Shown here: positions 52,628 to 62,811 of the stretch, in pieces
How the letters are laid out: each line of letters opens with the position of its first letter
Numbering within the stretch: position 1 is the first letter of the stretch
Origin: Agrobacterium tumefaciens
GTDB taxonomy: Bacteria; Pseudomonadota; Alphaproteobacteria; Rhizobiales; Rhizobiaceae
Assembly: GCF_005221385.1 (NCBI RefSeq)
Contig: NZ_CP039904.1
Coordinates: 930,001-994,000, forward strand
DNA: 64,000 nucleotides
Direction of reading: 5' to 3'
Made by a program: the position numbers and the translations under genes
The notes under the pieces: model-generated
What the model saw: only the letters and a program-made list of their open reading frames with translations
What the model was told of the DNA's origin: nothing
The model's database searches: none

Positions 52628-53488
52628 ATGCTGAACCTTCAACATCTTGCCAGCTTCGTCATGCTTCAGCAAACCGGCAGCTTCACGCTGGCCGCCGAGC
52701 GACTGGGCGTTGGCCAATCCACCGTCAGCCAGCATATTCAACGGCTGGAGGCCTCACTTGGTCGTCGGCTGATTGCACGCAGCACCCATCAGGTAAAACT
52801 GACCGGTGAGGGCGAAGCGCTGCTTGGTTATGCCCGTAATATGCTTGACATCGACAGCAAGGTATCCTCGCTCTTCAGCGAAAGCCGCCTGCGCGGACGG
52901 CTCAGACTCGGCGTATCCGAAGATTTCGTCGCCAGTCGGCTGACGGCTATTCTGGAAGAATTCATCCGTCTTTATCCTCTGGTGGATTTGGAACTGACGG
53001 TTTCGCTGAGTGGCGTGCTCTACCAGATGCAAGACAATGGCGAACTGGATGTGGTGCTGGCGAAACGCCGTCTTGGCGACAAGCTTGGACACTTCCTCTA
53101 TCGCGAACCGCTGGTGTGGCTGGCGCGCGACCCGGAGCGGATGCTGAACCAGCCGGACGCCCTGCCGCTGATCGCCTTTCCACCGCCGAGCATTACCAGA
53201 AAGGCGGCGCAGGAAGCGTTGGACCGTGCCGGTCTCGCCTGGCGCATCGTCTGCACCTGCGGCAGCCTTAGTGGACTGACTGCTGCTGCAAGAGCGGGCA
53301 TGGGCATTCTGGTGCAACCGCGCAGCATGGCGCCCGCCGGTCTCAAGGAGATTGCGGCGGATGTGCTGCCGGCGCTCGAAGACGTGGAATTCGTGCTACA
53401 GCCGAGCAAGGGCGCGGATGCGAAGCTGGTGCGCGCCCTTTCCGATCTGGTTTCCAGCAAGAGCATCGCACCCGGCAGCTTCGTATAG
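52628..53488 (+). CDS. LysR-family transcriptional regulator
   Basis: This 286-residue protein has the winged-helix start MLNLQHLASFVMLQQTGSF with AAERLGVGQSTVSQHIQRLE and an effector domain (RLRLGVSEDFVASRL). It is divergent from the symporter-family gene with 99 bp between them, the usual arrangement for LysR regulation of a neighbour. The effector is unknown. It ends against a palindromic repeat that separates it from glpK. Confidence 0.9.
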   Translation: MLNLQHLASFVMLQQTGSFTLAAERLGVGQSTVSQHIQRLEASLGRRLIARSTHQVKLTGEGEALLGYARNMLDIDSKVSSLFSESRLRGRLRLGVSEDFVASRLTAILEEFIRLYPLVDLELTVSLSGVLYQMQDNGELDVVLAKRRLGDKLGHFLYREPLVWLARDPERMLNQPDALPLIAFPPPSITRKAAQEALDRAGLAWRIVCTCGSLSGLTAAARAGMGILVQPRSMAPAGLKEIAADVLPALEDVEFVLQPSKGADAKLVRALSDLVSSKSIAPGSFV

Positions 53489-53498
53489 CTTGCCTGGC

Positions 53499-53546
53499 GC
53501 ATTTCCGGATGCAAAACCGCTATGCACTTTTACTGGAAATGCTTTA
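53499..53546. repeat. Rhizobiales-type intergenic palindromic repeat
   Basis: GCATTTCC (53499-53506) and GGAAATGC (53535-53542) bound a sequence of the type GGATGCAAAACCGC...TGCACTTTTACT, which I recognise as a dispersed palindromic element frequent in Agrobacterium and Rhizobium intergenic regions. It fills the space between the LysR and glpK genes and runs into the glpK stop codon. It may also act as a weak bidirectional terminator. Confidence 0.6.
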
Positions 53547-55043
53547 GTTTTCCCGCCTCGACAGGCAACGGCCGACACTGTCGCGCCAGCCGGCAATGGC
53601 ATTTTTTCGCTCCGCCTCGTCCATGTTAGGAGCGAAACGACGGTCGCGTTTCCAATGAGCTGCAAAGGCTTCACGATCCGGCCAGATACCGGCACGCGAT
53701 GCTGCGAGCCATGCCGCACCCAGAATAGTCGTTTCCAGAAAGACCGGCCGGTCCACCGGTGCGGCAAGAACATCGGCCAGCCGCTGCATCGTCCAATCGG
53801 ATGCGACCATACCGCCATCGACCCTCAGCACCGTCTTGCCATTGTCACCCGCCCAGTCCTTGCGCATGGCGTCCAGCAGATCGAAGGTCTGATAGGCAAC
53901 GCTTTCCAGCGCCGCGCGCGCGAATTCCGCAGGTCCGGTGCCACGCGTCAGGCCGAAAATCGCGCCCCGCGCCTCCGCATCCCAATAGGGGGCACCGAGG
54001 CCGGTGAAAGCCGGCACCAGATAGACCCGCTGCTTGGGATCGGCCTTTTCGGCAAGCGCGCTAACTTCCGAGGCGACCGAAATGAAGCCCAGCTCGTCAC
54101 GCAGCCATTGCACCGCCGCACCCGCAATGAAGATCGAGCCTTCAAGCGCATAGGTCGTCACACCGTCGAGACGATAGGCAATTGTCGTCAGCAGCCGATT
54201 TGTCGAAGTCACCCGGTCGGTGCCGGTGTTAAGAAGCGCAAAACAGCCGGTGCCGTAAGTCGATTTCATCATCCCCGGTTCGAAGCAGGCATTGCCGATC
54301 ACAGCCGCCTGCTGATCGCCCGCCACACCGAGGATCGGGATTTCCGCACCCAGAAGCGACTTGTCGGTCACGCCGAAATCGGCGGCGCAATCCAGCACCT
54401 CCGGCAACATGGCGCGGGGAATATCGAGGATCGACAGCAATTCGTCATCCCAGGCATTGTCTTCAATATTATAGATCAGTGTTCGCGAGGCATTGGTCGC
54501 GTCGGTCACATGGCGGCGACCGCCGGTAAGGCGATAGATCAGGAAACTATCGACCGTGCCGAAGCAGATGTCTCCCTTCACGGCTTTTTCGCGAAGGCCG
54601 CTCACGCTATCCAGAAGCCATTTCAGCTTCGTGCCGGAAAAGTATGGGTCGAGCAGCAGGCCGGTCTTTTTCGAAAAGAGCGGCTCCAGTCCCCTCCGCT
54701 TCAGATCCTCGCAGACCGGCGTGGCGCGGCGATCCTGCCAGACCACGGCCCGGTGCACGGCCTCACCCGTGTTGCGGTCCCAAAGCACGGTCGTTTCCCG
54801 CTGGTTGGTGATGCCGATCGCCTCGATATCGGAAGCGGCGATACCGGCATCGGCAAGCGCCAGCCGAATGGTTTCGAGCACGCTTTTCCAGATATCCTCG
54901 GCATCATGTTCCACCCAGCCCGAGGCCGGGAAATGTTGCGGAAATTCTCGCTGTCCGACACCGATCACCCGCATGTCGCGATCAAAGACCATCGACCGTG
55001 TCGATGTCGTTCCCTGATCGATCGCCAGAATATAACCGCCCAT
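53544..55043 (-). CDS. glpK: Glycerol kinase
   Basis: This 499-residue FGGY kinase phosphorylates glycerol to glycerol-3-phosphate. It starts with [19 protein letters not shown] and has the catalytic Asp-containing region ([15 protein letters not shown]), [21 protein letters not shown] and a C-terminal [26 protein letters not shown] lies seven bases before the ATG at 55043, which excludes the in-frame upstream codon. It is last in the glp operon after the transporter genes. Confidence 0.95.
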   Translation of the reverse strand: MGGYILAIDQGTTSTRSMVFDRDMRVIGVGQREFPQHFPASGWVEHDAEDIWKSVLETIRLALADAGIAASDIEAIGITNQRETTVLWDRNTGEAVHRAVVWQDRRATPVCEDLKRRGLEPLFSKKTGLLLDPYFSGTKLKWLLDSVSGLREKAVKGDICFGTVDSFLIYRLTGGRRHVTDATNASRTLIYNIEDNAWDDELLSILDIPRAMLPEVLDCAADFGVTDKSLLGAEIPILGVAGDQQAAVIGNACFEPGMMKSTYGTGCFALLNTGTDRVTSTNRLLTTIAYRLDGVTTYALEGSIFIAGAAVQWLRDELGFISVASEVSALAEKADPKQRVYLVPAFTGLGAPYWDAEARGAIFGLTRGTGPAEFARAALESVAYQTFDLLDAMRKDWAGDNGKTVLRVDGGMVASDWTMQRLADVLAAPVDRPVFLETTILGAAWLAASRAGIWPDREAFAAHWKRDRRFAPNMDEAERKNAIAGWRDSVGRCLSRREN

Positions 55044-55070
55044 TATGTCACTCCCTTTCAGACGCAATGA

Positions 55071-55091
55071 CGGGGCGGCAAAGCCGCCCCG
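55071..55091 (-). other. Intercistronic hairpin between glpV and glpK
   Basis: CGGGGCGGC (55071-55079) and GCCGCCCCG (55083-55091) form a perfect nine-base GC-rich stem with a three-base loop just after the binding-protein gene. It has no T-run and may protect the upstream mRNA. Confidence 0.55.
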
Positions 55092-55112
55092 GTTTAAGAT
55101 TTCATGCAGAAA

Positions 55113-56834
55113 TTACTTCTGCCAGCTTTTGACCAGTTCGTCGTAATTGACGGTGACCGGCTTTTCCTTTTCGTTGGCAATCTTCAGCTGCGGCGCCAGA
55201 TTGCCCTTCGAAACGGCGTCCTTGTTCCAGTAGTCGATATCGTGCTCTTCCGCCAGTTTCGGGCCGATATCACCCTGCACACCGGCGCGCTCGATACGGG
55301 CCATGACCTTTTCCTGCTCGGCGCAGAGAGAGTCCATTGCCGCCTGAGCGGTCTTAGCACCCGACGACGCATCGCCGATTGCCTGCCACCACAGCTGCGC
55401 CAGCTTCGGATAGTCAGGAACATTGGTGCCGGTCGGCGACCATTGCACGCGGGCCGGCGAGCGATAGAACTCGATAAGGCCCCCGAGCTTGGAGGCCCGG
55501 TCCGTGAAGCTCTGGTGATGGATCGTGCTGTCACGAATGAAGGTGAGACCCACATGGCTCTTCTTCACATCCACCGTCTTGGAGGTCACGAACTGCGCAT
55601 AAAGCCAAGCGGCCTTGGCGCGGTCGTCGGGGGTGGATTTCATCAATGTCCACGAACCCACATCCTGATAACCGAGCTTCATGCCGTCCTTCCAGTAGAC
55701 GCCATGCGGCGAGGGTGCGACGCGCCATTTCGGCGAACCGTCCTCGTTGACGACGGGCAGGCCGGGCTTGGCCATATCGGCGGTGAAGGCCGTGTACCAG
55801 AAGATCTGCTGGGCAATGTTGCCCTGCGCCGGCACCGGACCGGATTCGGAGAAGGTCATACCCTGGGCTTCCGGTGGCGCATATTTCTTCAGCCATTCGA
55901 GATATTTCTCGATGGAATAGACCGAAGCCGGACCGTTGGTATCACCACCGCGCGCCACGCAGGAACCGACCGGCTGCGACTTGTCGTTGACCTTGATGCC
56001 CCATTCATCGACCGGCAGGCCGTTCGGCAGGCCCTTATCGCCGTTGCCGGCCATGGAAAGCCAGGCATCGGTGAAGCGCCAGCCGAGTGACGGGTCCTTC
56101 TTGCCGTAGTCCATATGGCCGAAGACCTTCTTGCCGCCGACATCGCGACCGGTGAAGAATTCGGCGATATCCTCATAGGCCGACCAGTTGACCGGAACGC
56201 CGAGGTCGTAACCGTATTTGGCCTTGAAATCGGCCTTGTTCTTGTCGTCGTTGAACCAGTCGTAACGGAACCAGTAGAGGTTCGCGAACTGCTGGTCGGG
56301 AAGCTGGTAGAGCTTCTTGTCCGGTGCCGTTGTAAAGGCGCTGCCGATAAAGTCCTTGAGATCAAGGCCGGGATTGGTGACGTCCTTGCCCTCATTGGCC
56401 ATGAAGTCGGTCAGGTTGCGCACCTGCTGGTAGCGCCAATGCGTACCGATAAGGTCGCTGTCATTGACCCAGCCATCATAAAGGTTCTGGCCAGTCTGCA
56501 TCTGGGTCTGGATTTTTTCGACGACGTCACCTTCCTGGATGATGTCATGCGTGACCTTGATGCCGGTGATGGCGGTAAAGGCCGGTGCCAGAACCTTGGA
56601 TTCATATTCATGCGTGGTCAGGGATTCGGAAACGACCTTGATGTCCATGCCTGCGAAAGGTTTCGCGGCATCGATAAACCATTGCAGTTCCTTTTCCTGA
56701 TCGCCACGGGAAAGCGACGACATATCGCCGATTTCCTTGTCCAGAAACTGCTTTGCTTCCTCCATTCCGGCGAAAGCGGAACCCGTCATTGCCAGCAGCA
56801 TGGCTGCTGTCGTCGTCATCAGATGCCGTCGCAT
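55113..56834 (-). CDS. glpV: Glycerol ABC transporter substrate-binding protein
   Basis: This 573-residue periplasmic protein has a signal peptide (MTTTAAMLLAMTGSAFA) and a type 1 extracellular solute-binding core. It is longer than typical sugar-binding proteins, as expected for GlpV of the rhizobial glycerol transporter. GGGAGGACTGAT precedes the ATG. It lies downstream of the small glpU gene and upstream of glpK; a GTGCGG/CCGCAC hairpin occurs in the 75-base gap to glpU. Confidence 0.93.
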   Translation of the reverse strand: MRRHLMTTTAAMLLAMTGSAFAGMEEAKQFLDKEIGDMSSLSRGDQEKELQWFIDAAKPFAGMDIKVVSESLTTHEYESKVLAPAFTAITGIKVTHDIIQEGDVVEKIQTQMQTGQNLYDGWVNDSDLIGTHWRYQQVRNLTDFMANEGKDVTNPGLDLKDFIGSAFTTAPDKKLYQLPDQQFANLYWFRYDWFNDDKNKADFKAKYGYDLGVPVNWSAYEDIAEFFTGRDVGGKKVFGHMDYGKKDPSLGWRFTDAWLSMAGNGDKGLPNGLPVDEWGIKVNDKSQPVGSCVARGGDTNGPASVYSIEKYLEWLKKYAPPEAQGMTFSESGPVPAQGNIAQQIFWYTAFTADMAKPGLPVVNEDGSPKWRVAPSPHGVYWKDGMKLGYQDVGSWTLMKSTPDDRAKAAWLYAQFVTSKTVDVKKSHVGLTFIRDSTIHHQSFTDRASKLGGLIEFYRSPARVQWSPTGTNVPDYPKLAQLWWQAIGDASSGAKTAQAAMDSLCAEQEKVMARIERAGVQGDIGPKLAEEHDIDYWNKDAVSKGNLAPQLKIANEKEKPVTVNYDELVKSWQK

Positions 56835-56909
56835 ATCAGTCCTCCCAGGGGTTGCGATTGCATGAAGTCCTCCAGTGCGGTTTTCCTCCGCCGCACCGTT
56901 CTTTCTGCT

Positions 56910-57203
56910 CTAGACGAAACGGAAAACGCCGATGGCGTAGACCACGGACAGAGCGAGAGCCCACCACAGGTTCGGGCCGACCAGCCCGAGCCATGCGAGA
57001 TGAATGAAGGCGCTGCCAAGCAGCGAGATGAACAGCCGGTCGCCGCGCGTCGTCTCAAAGCGCAAGAGGCCGAAGCGGGGATTGCCGCCGGGCGAAAAAT
57101 ATTCCCAGAACCACATGCCGACCAGCAGCACGGCGATGGCGCAGAAAAACGCGGCCGTCGCCCAGGTCCATGCCATCCATGAAAAATCGGGTATCTTCAT
57201 CAT
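56910..57203 (-). CDS. glpU: Small membrane protein of the glycerol transporter, DUF2160
   Basis: This 97-residue protein has two to three hydrophobic segments (AWTWATAAFFCAIAVLLVGMWFW near the N-terminus and LALSVVYAIGVFRFV at the end) and belongs to the DUF2160 family found in rhizobial glycerol operons as GlpU. GGGGAGGG lies seven bases before the ATG at 57203; an overlapping TTG at 57209 is less likely. Its role in glycerol uptake is not defined, but it always lies with the permease genes. Confidence 0.85.
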   Translation of the reverse strand: MMKIPDFSWMAWTWATAAFFCAIAVLLVGMWFWEYFSPGGNPRFGLLRFETTRGDRLFISLLGSAFIHLAWLGLVGPNLWWALALSVVYAIGVFRFV

Positions 57204-57205
57204 GG

Positions 57206-58117
57206 TCAAACCCTCCCCAGCGCAAAGCCCTTGGCGATGTAATTGCGCACGAACCAGATCACCAGCGCGCCCGGAATGAGCGTCAGCACACCGGCAGCGG
57301 CCAGCAGGCCCCAGTCCATGCCGGCGGCCGAAACAGTGCGCGTCATCGTCGCGGCAATCGGCTTGGCGTCCGTGGTCGTCAGCGTGCGGGCGATCAGAAG
57401 TTCAACCCACGAGAACATGAAGCTGAAGAAGCAGGCGACACCGATGCCGGACGCGATGAGCGGCATGAAAATCTTCACGAAGAATTTCGGGAAGGAGTAG
57501 CCGTCAATATAGGCGGTTTCGTCGATCTCCTTCGGCACGCCGGACATGAAGCCTTCGAGGATCCACACCGCCAGCGGCACGTTGAACAGGCAATGCGCCA
57601 GCGCCACAGCGATATGCGTGTCGATCAGCCCGAATGCCGAATAAAGCTGGAAGAAGGGCAACGCGAAGACGGCGGGCGGCGCCATGCGGTTGGTCAACAG
57701 CCAGAAGAACAGGTGCTTGTCGCCCAGAAACCGATACCGCGAGAAGGCATAGGCCGCCGGAAGTGCTGCCGCAACCGAGATCACCATGTTCATGACGACG
57801 TAGATGATCGAGTTGATATAACCCGAATACCAGGAGGAATCCGTGAAGATCGTCCGGTAGTTCTGCAGCGTTGGCTGGTGCGGATAAAGCGTCATGGACG
57901 ACACAATTTCCGCATTCGTCTTGAAGCTCATATTGACGAGCCAATAGATCGGCACGAGCAGAAGAATGATGTAGATGGTCGGAACCAGCCAGGAAAAACG
58001 CGATGGCCCATGGCGGCGGCGCGACCGTGCGGCAAGGCCGGACAATCCCGCCGAGGCGGCTTTGAAAGGCGAATTTCCCATCCGTTCCACGCTTGTGGTG
58101 ACATCAGAGGCGCTCAT
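57206..58117 (-). CDS. glpQ: Glycerol ABC transporter permease
   Basis: This 303-residue MalG-type permease has a basic N-terminal tail of about 40 residues, six membrane segments and the docking loop EIDETAYIDGYSFPKFFVKIFMPLIASG. It partners GlpP. It ends against glpU and starts three bases after glpP. The name follows the rhizobial glpSTPQUV convention and is unrelated to the E. coli phosphodiesterase GlpQ. Confidence 0.92.
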   Translation of the reverse strand: MSASDVTTSVERMGNSPFKAASAGLSGLAARSRRRHGPSRFSWLVPTIYIILLLVPIYWLVNMSFKTNAEIVSSMTLYPHQPTLQNYRTIFTDSSWYSGYINSIIYVVMNMVISVAAALPAAYAFSRYRFLGDKHLFFWLLTNRMAPPAVFALPFFQLYSAFGLIDTHIAVALAHCLFNVPLAVWILEGFMSGVPKEIDETAYIDGYSFPKFFVKIFMPLIASGIGVACFFSFMFSWVELLIARTLTTTDAKPIAATMTRTVSAAGMDWGLLAAAGVLTLIPGALVIWFVRNYIAKGFALGRV

Positions 58118-58120
58118 GTC

Positions 58121-58987
<867 letters not shown>

Positions 58988-58989
58988 GC

Positions 58990-60060
58990 TCAGGCCCCCA
59001 TCTTCACACGCCAGGAATCGGCGAAGACGCCGATGGCGGCCGGGTCGAAGCGAACACCCGCTTCCGCCGGAATTTCCTCGTCTTCTGCAACAACGATCGC
59101 CAGCTTCTGGCCGGCAAACCGGGCGCGCACGATCTTTTGCCGGCCGATATCCTCGACCTTGTCGACCGTAATGGGCATGCCGCCCCGTTCCAGCCGGATG
59201 AATTCCGGGCGAACGCCGATCTCGATACGCTGGGCTCCATCGACCCTTGGCACTCCGGCAAGTGGCACACCAAGGCCGCCGACCATCGCGGTCGCGCCAT
59301 CTATCTTGGCGGGCAACACATTCATGCCGGGCGAGCCGATGAAGTAACCGACGAATGTATGTCCCGGCCGCTCGAAAAGCTCGGCTGGCGTGCCGATCTG
59401 CACGATCTGCCCATCATACATCACCACCACCTTGTCGGCGAAGGTCAGCGCTTCGGTCTGGTCGTGGGTAACATAGACCATGGTAAAACCGGATTGCCGG
59501 TGCAGGCGCTTCAATTGCGACCGCAGCACCCACTTCATATGCGGATCGATCACCGTCAGCGGCTCGTCGAACAGGATCGCATTGACGTCGGAACGCACGA
59601 GGCCGCGTGCCAGAGAAATTTTCTGCTTCTGGTCTGCCGTCAGCCCCCGCGCATGGCGCTTGGCCATGCCGGAAAGATCGGTCATCTCAAGGATGTCCCG
59701 CACCCGACGATCCACCTCGGCCTCCGGCACATGCCGGTTGCGCAGCGGAAAAGCCAGATTGTCGTAGACCGTCATCGTGTCGTAGACGACCGGAAACTGG
59801 AACACCTGGGCGATATTACGGTCTTCGGTGGCAAGATCGGTCACGTCAGTTCCGTCGAAAGCGATACGTCCTTCTGAAGGACGCAACAGGCCGGAAATGA
59901 TGTTGAGCAGCGTGGTCTTGCCGCAGCCGGAAGGGCCAAGCAGCGCATAAGCCCCGCCATCCTCCCATTCGTGATGCACTTCTTTCAGGGCATAATCGCC
60001 GGCGGCCTGCGCCTTGGCATTATAGGCGTGGCGGATATGATCGAGCGTGATGCGTGCCAT
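58990..60060 (-). CDS. glpT: Glycerol ABC transporter ATP-binding protein
   Basis: This 356-residue MalK-like ATPase has Walker A GPSGCGKTT, signature-region LTADQKQKISLARGLV (a degenerate LSGGQ), Walker B ILFDEPLTVIDP and the switch His in VTHDQ, plus a C-terminal TOBE region. The degenerate signature suggests that it works as a heterodimer with GlpS, whose signature is intact. The rhizobial name GlpT differs from E. coli GlpT. Confidence 0.92.
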   Translation of the reverse strand: MARITLDHIRHAYNAKAQAAGDYALKEVHHEWEDGGAYALLGPSGCGKTTLLNIISGLLRPSEGRIAFDGTDVTDLATEDRNIAQVFQFPVVYDTMTVYDNLAFPLRNRHVPEAEVDRRVRDILEMTDLSGMAKRHARGLTADQKQKISLARGLVRSDVNAILFDEPLTVIDPHMKWVLRSQLKRLHRQSGFTMVYVTHDQTEALTFADKVVVMYDGQIVQIGTPAELFERPGHTFVGYFIGSPGMNVLPAKIDGATAMVGGLGVPLAGVPRVDGAQRIEIGVRPEFIRLERGGMPITVDKVEDIGRQKIVRARFAGQKLAIVVAEDEEIPAEAGVRFDPAAIGVFADSWRVKMGA

Positions 60061-60072
60061 GATCCATCTCCC

Positions 60073-61143
60073 TCAAGCCGCTTTGCCGATGGCGCGGCCA
60101 TTCGCGTCAAAGGCCATCAAATGCCGTGTATCTAGAAACAGCTCGATGTCCCTGTCCGGCTCGATGTCGTGAATGCCATGCGCCAGCATGACCCAGCGCC
60201 GGCCCGAAAATTCCACATGCACGAAGCTTTCCGATCCGGCGATTTCCGAAATCAGCGTCCGCGCGCGGATGGACTGCCGCGCTTCTCCCTTCGCGTACGG
60301 GAAGAGGTGGTGCGGCTGGAAGGCAATGGTGACGGGGCCATCTGGCATGCTGGCAAGATGTGCGGGGACTGCCACGACGGCATGGTCCGCACGGGTGAAA
60401 GCATTACCGGCCTTGATGACCTCAATGGTGTTAAGCGGCGGATCGGCGAAGATTTCCGCGGTCACGATGTCCACCGGATGCCGGTAAACCTCGATCGTAC
60501 GGCTAAACTGCGTCACCCTTCCCTCATTAAGCGTCGCGGTATTGCCACCCAGAAGCAGCGCCTCGGAAGGTTCGGTCGTCGCATAAACGAAGATCGCGCC
60601 GGATTCAGCGAAGATGCGCGGCAGTTCCTCACGCAGTTCCTCGCGCAGCTTGTAATCGAGATTGGCCAGCGGCTCATCAAGCAGCACCAGATTGGCGTTC
60701 TTGACGATGGCGCGGGCAAGCGCCGTGCGCTGCTGCTGGCCACCGGAAAGGTTGAGAGGCGTCCGATCGAGATAGGGCGTCAGCTTCAGAAGCTCGGCGG
60801 CCTTCCTCACTTCCCTGTCGATGGTGGGCTGGTCCTTGCCGGCAACCCTCATGGGTGAAGCGATGTTTTCGTAAACGCTCAGCGCCGGATAATTGATGAA
60901 CTGCTGATAAACCATGGCAACGTTGCGCTTCTGCACCGGCCAGCCCGTCACGTCCTCACCATTGAAGAAGATCGCACCGCCGCTCGGCTTGTCCAGCCCG
61001 GCCATCAGCCGCATCAACGTCGTCTTGCCCGAAAGTGTCGGTCCAAGCAGGACGTTCAGGCTTCCGCGCTGCAACGTCAGATCGGTCGGGTGAATATGAT
61101 ATTCACCGCCGGCCATCTTCGAGACGTTTCGCAATTCAAGCAT
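60073..61143 (-). CDS. glpS: Glycerol ABC transporter ATP-binding protein
   Basis: This 356-residue ATPase has GPTLSGKTT in place of the usual Walker A, an intact LSGGQQQR signature, Walker B LVLLDEPLANLDY and TTEPSEA where the switch His is usually found. A TOBE domain follows. The loss of the switch His together with the degenerate signature in GlpT makes one complete site per heterodimer likely. It lies 37 bases downstream of glpD. Confidence 0.92.
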   Translation of the reverse strand: MLELRNVSKMAGGEYHIHPTDLTLQRGSLNVLLGPTLSGKTTLMRLMAGLDKPSGGAIFFNGEDVTGWPVQKRNVAMVYQQFINYPALSVYENIASPMRVAGKDQPTIDREVRKAAELLKLTPYLDRTPLNLSGGQQQRTALARAIVKNANLVLLDEPLANLDYKLREELREELPRIFAESGAIFVYATTEPSEALLLGGNTATLNEGRVTQFSRTIEVYRHPVDIVTAEIFADPPLNTIEVIKAGNAFTRADHAVVAVPAHLASMPDGPVTIAFQPHHLFPYAKGEARQSIRARTLISEIAGSESFVHVEFSGRRWVMLAHGIHDIEPDRDIELFLDTRHLMAFDANGRAIGKAA

Positions 61144-61180
61144 GGTGATCCAAAGCCTCCTCCGCTTTTCGATCGGATCG

Positions 61181-62704
61181 TCAGATTGCCTTCAAGCGTT
61201 CCCCTGCAATGTCTCCGATATAGTCCTCGAGCCCGCGCACCTCTTCAGGGGTGAAAAAAAGCCCCTGTTTGGTGCGGCGCCAGAGAATATCCTCCGCCGT
61301 CAGCGCCCATTCCCGCGCCATCAGCCAGCGGACCTCAGCCTCATAAAGCGTGCCGCCGAAATGACGGCCCAGTGCCGCCTTCTCTGCCGCTTTGCCGATT
61401 ATCGCCGCCGCATCCGTCCCGTAACAGCGGACTAGCCGCTTGGCGTGACGCTCATCGAGGAAGGGATAACGTGACCGAAGGGTCGTAACCTCGCCGGCAT
61501 AGGCCTCAGCCCCGAAATTTCCACCCGGCAAATGCGAGCCTGCCGTCCATGGCGCGCCCTTTTCCCCCAGCGCATCGCCTATTTTTTCAAGAGCATGTTC
61601 GGCAAGCCGCCGATAGGTGGTGAGCTTGCCGCCGAAAATATTGAGAAGCGGCGCTTCGCCTTCCGCCCCTTCGGTTTTCAGCACATAGTCGCGCGTCGCC
61701 TCCTGCGCTTTCGACGCACCGTCGTCGAACAGCGGCCGCACGCCGGAATAGGTCCAGACGATATCGTCCTGCGTCACCGGCTCGGCAAAATATTCGCTGG
61801 CCGCGCTGCAAAGATAGCTGATTTCCTCCGCGGTGATCTTAACAGCGCGGGGGTCGGCGGTATAGTCGCGATCCGTCGTGCCGATCAGCGTAAAATCCTG
61901 TTCGTAAGGGATGGCGAAGATGATGCGCCCGTCCGGATTCTGAAAAAAATAGGCGCGCGGATCGGCAAACTTCTTGCGCACGATGATATGGCTGCCCTGC
62001 ACGAGGCGAACATTGTGGACATTATTTTTGCCGAATGTCGAAGACAGGACCTTGTCCACCCAGGGGCCGGCGGCATTCACCAGCATGCGGGCCCGATAGG
62101 TCGCGTTTTCCCCGGCAGCACTTCTCGTTTCAACCCGCCAGAAGGCGCCTTCGCGTCGCGCTGAAACCACCTGCGTACGATTGAGGATCAGAGCACCGCG
62201 CTCGGCGGCATCGCGGGCGTTCAGCACCACAAGCCGGGCATCGTCCACCCAGCCGTCGGAATATTCGAAAGCGCGCGCAAAAATCGGCTTCAACGGTTTT
62301 CCGGCGGGATCCCGGCGCAGATCGAGTGAACGGGTCGCGGGCAGAAGCTTGCGGCCGCCGAGGTGATCATAAAGAAAAAGTCCGAGACGCACGAGCCAGG
62401 CCGGACGCACGCCACCCTTCTGGAACGGCAGAACGAAACGCATGGGCCAGATGATGTGCGGCGCCATGGCCCACAGCACCTCGCGTTCCATCAGCGCTTC
62501 GCGCACCAGACGAAACTCGTAATGTTCAAGATAACGCAAACCGCCATGGATGAGCTTGGTCGCGGCGGACGAGGTGCCGGAGGCAAAATCATTCATTTCC
62601 GCGAGTGCAACGGAGTAACCCCTGCCAACGGCGTCACGCGCAATGCCGCAGCCATTGATGCCGCCGCCGATCACGAAAATATCGTGGATTGCCTCGTCAG
62701 ACAT
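61181..62704 (-). CDS. glpD: Aerobic glycerol-3-phosphate dehydrogenase
   Basis: This 507-residue membrane-associated flavoprotein oxidises glycerol-3-phosphate to dihydroxyacetone phosphate and passes electrons to quinone. FVIGGGINGCGIARDAVGRG is the FAD motif, followed by TKLIHGGLRYLEHYEF. It is first in the glycerol operon behind a TTGACA/TTAGAT promoter with GlpR-type half-sites. A second GlpD-like protein at 39115-40839 belongs to another operon. Confidence 0.95.
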   Translation of the reverse strand: MSDEAIHDIFVIGGGINGCGIARDAVGRGYSVALAEMNDFASGTSSAATKLIHGGLRYLEHYEFRLVREALMEREVLWAMAPHIIWPMRFVLPFQKGGVRPAWLVRLGLFLYDHLGGRKLLPATRSLDLRRDPAGKPLKPIFARAFEYSDGWVDDARLVVLNARDAAERGALILNRTQVVSARREGAFWRVETRSAAGENATYRARMLVNAAGPWVDKVLSSTFGKNNVHNVRLVQGSHIIVRKKFADPRAYFFQNPDGRIIFAIPYEQDFTLIGTTDRDYTADPRAVKITAEEISYLCSAASEYFAEPVTQDDIVWTYSGVRPLFDDGASKAQEATRDYVLKTEGAEGEAPLLNIFGGKLTTYRRLAEHALEKIGDALGEKGAPWTAGSHLPGGNFGAEAYAGEVTTLRSRYPFLDERHAKRLVRCYGTDAAAIIGKAAEKAALGRHFGGTLYEAEVRWLMAREWALTAEDILWRRTKQGLFFTPEEVRGLEDYIGDIAGERLKAI

Positions 62705-62760
62705 GAATTCTCCCGCGCTTTCATCGACGCTCTCCTCATCGATATATTGAAAGCACGATC

Positions 62761-62794
62761 ATCTAATTCGAAGACAAAACGAATGTCAAACGAA
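62761..62794 (-). promoter_or_regulatory. glpD promoter with phased GlpR-type half-sites
   Basis: TTGACA (62789-62784) and TTAGAT (62766-62761) are 17 bases apart on the minus strand. CGAA tetramers lie at 62769, 62780 and 62791, exactly 11 bp apart, within or next to the promoter. DeoR-family regulators such as GlpR bind repeated TTCG/CGAA-type half-sites, so GlpR binding here would block RNA polymerase. Confidence 0.7.
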
Positions 62795-62811
62795 ATTCCA
62801 ATGGTGCAGGA

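Noticed and set aside
53352..55070. A 572-codon plus-strand frame opposite glpK
   Set aside because: It overlaps the LysR gene end and is antisense to glycerol kinase; no start signal or domain.
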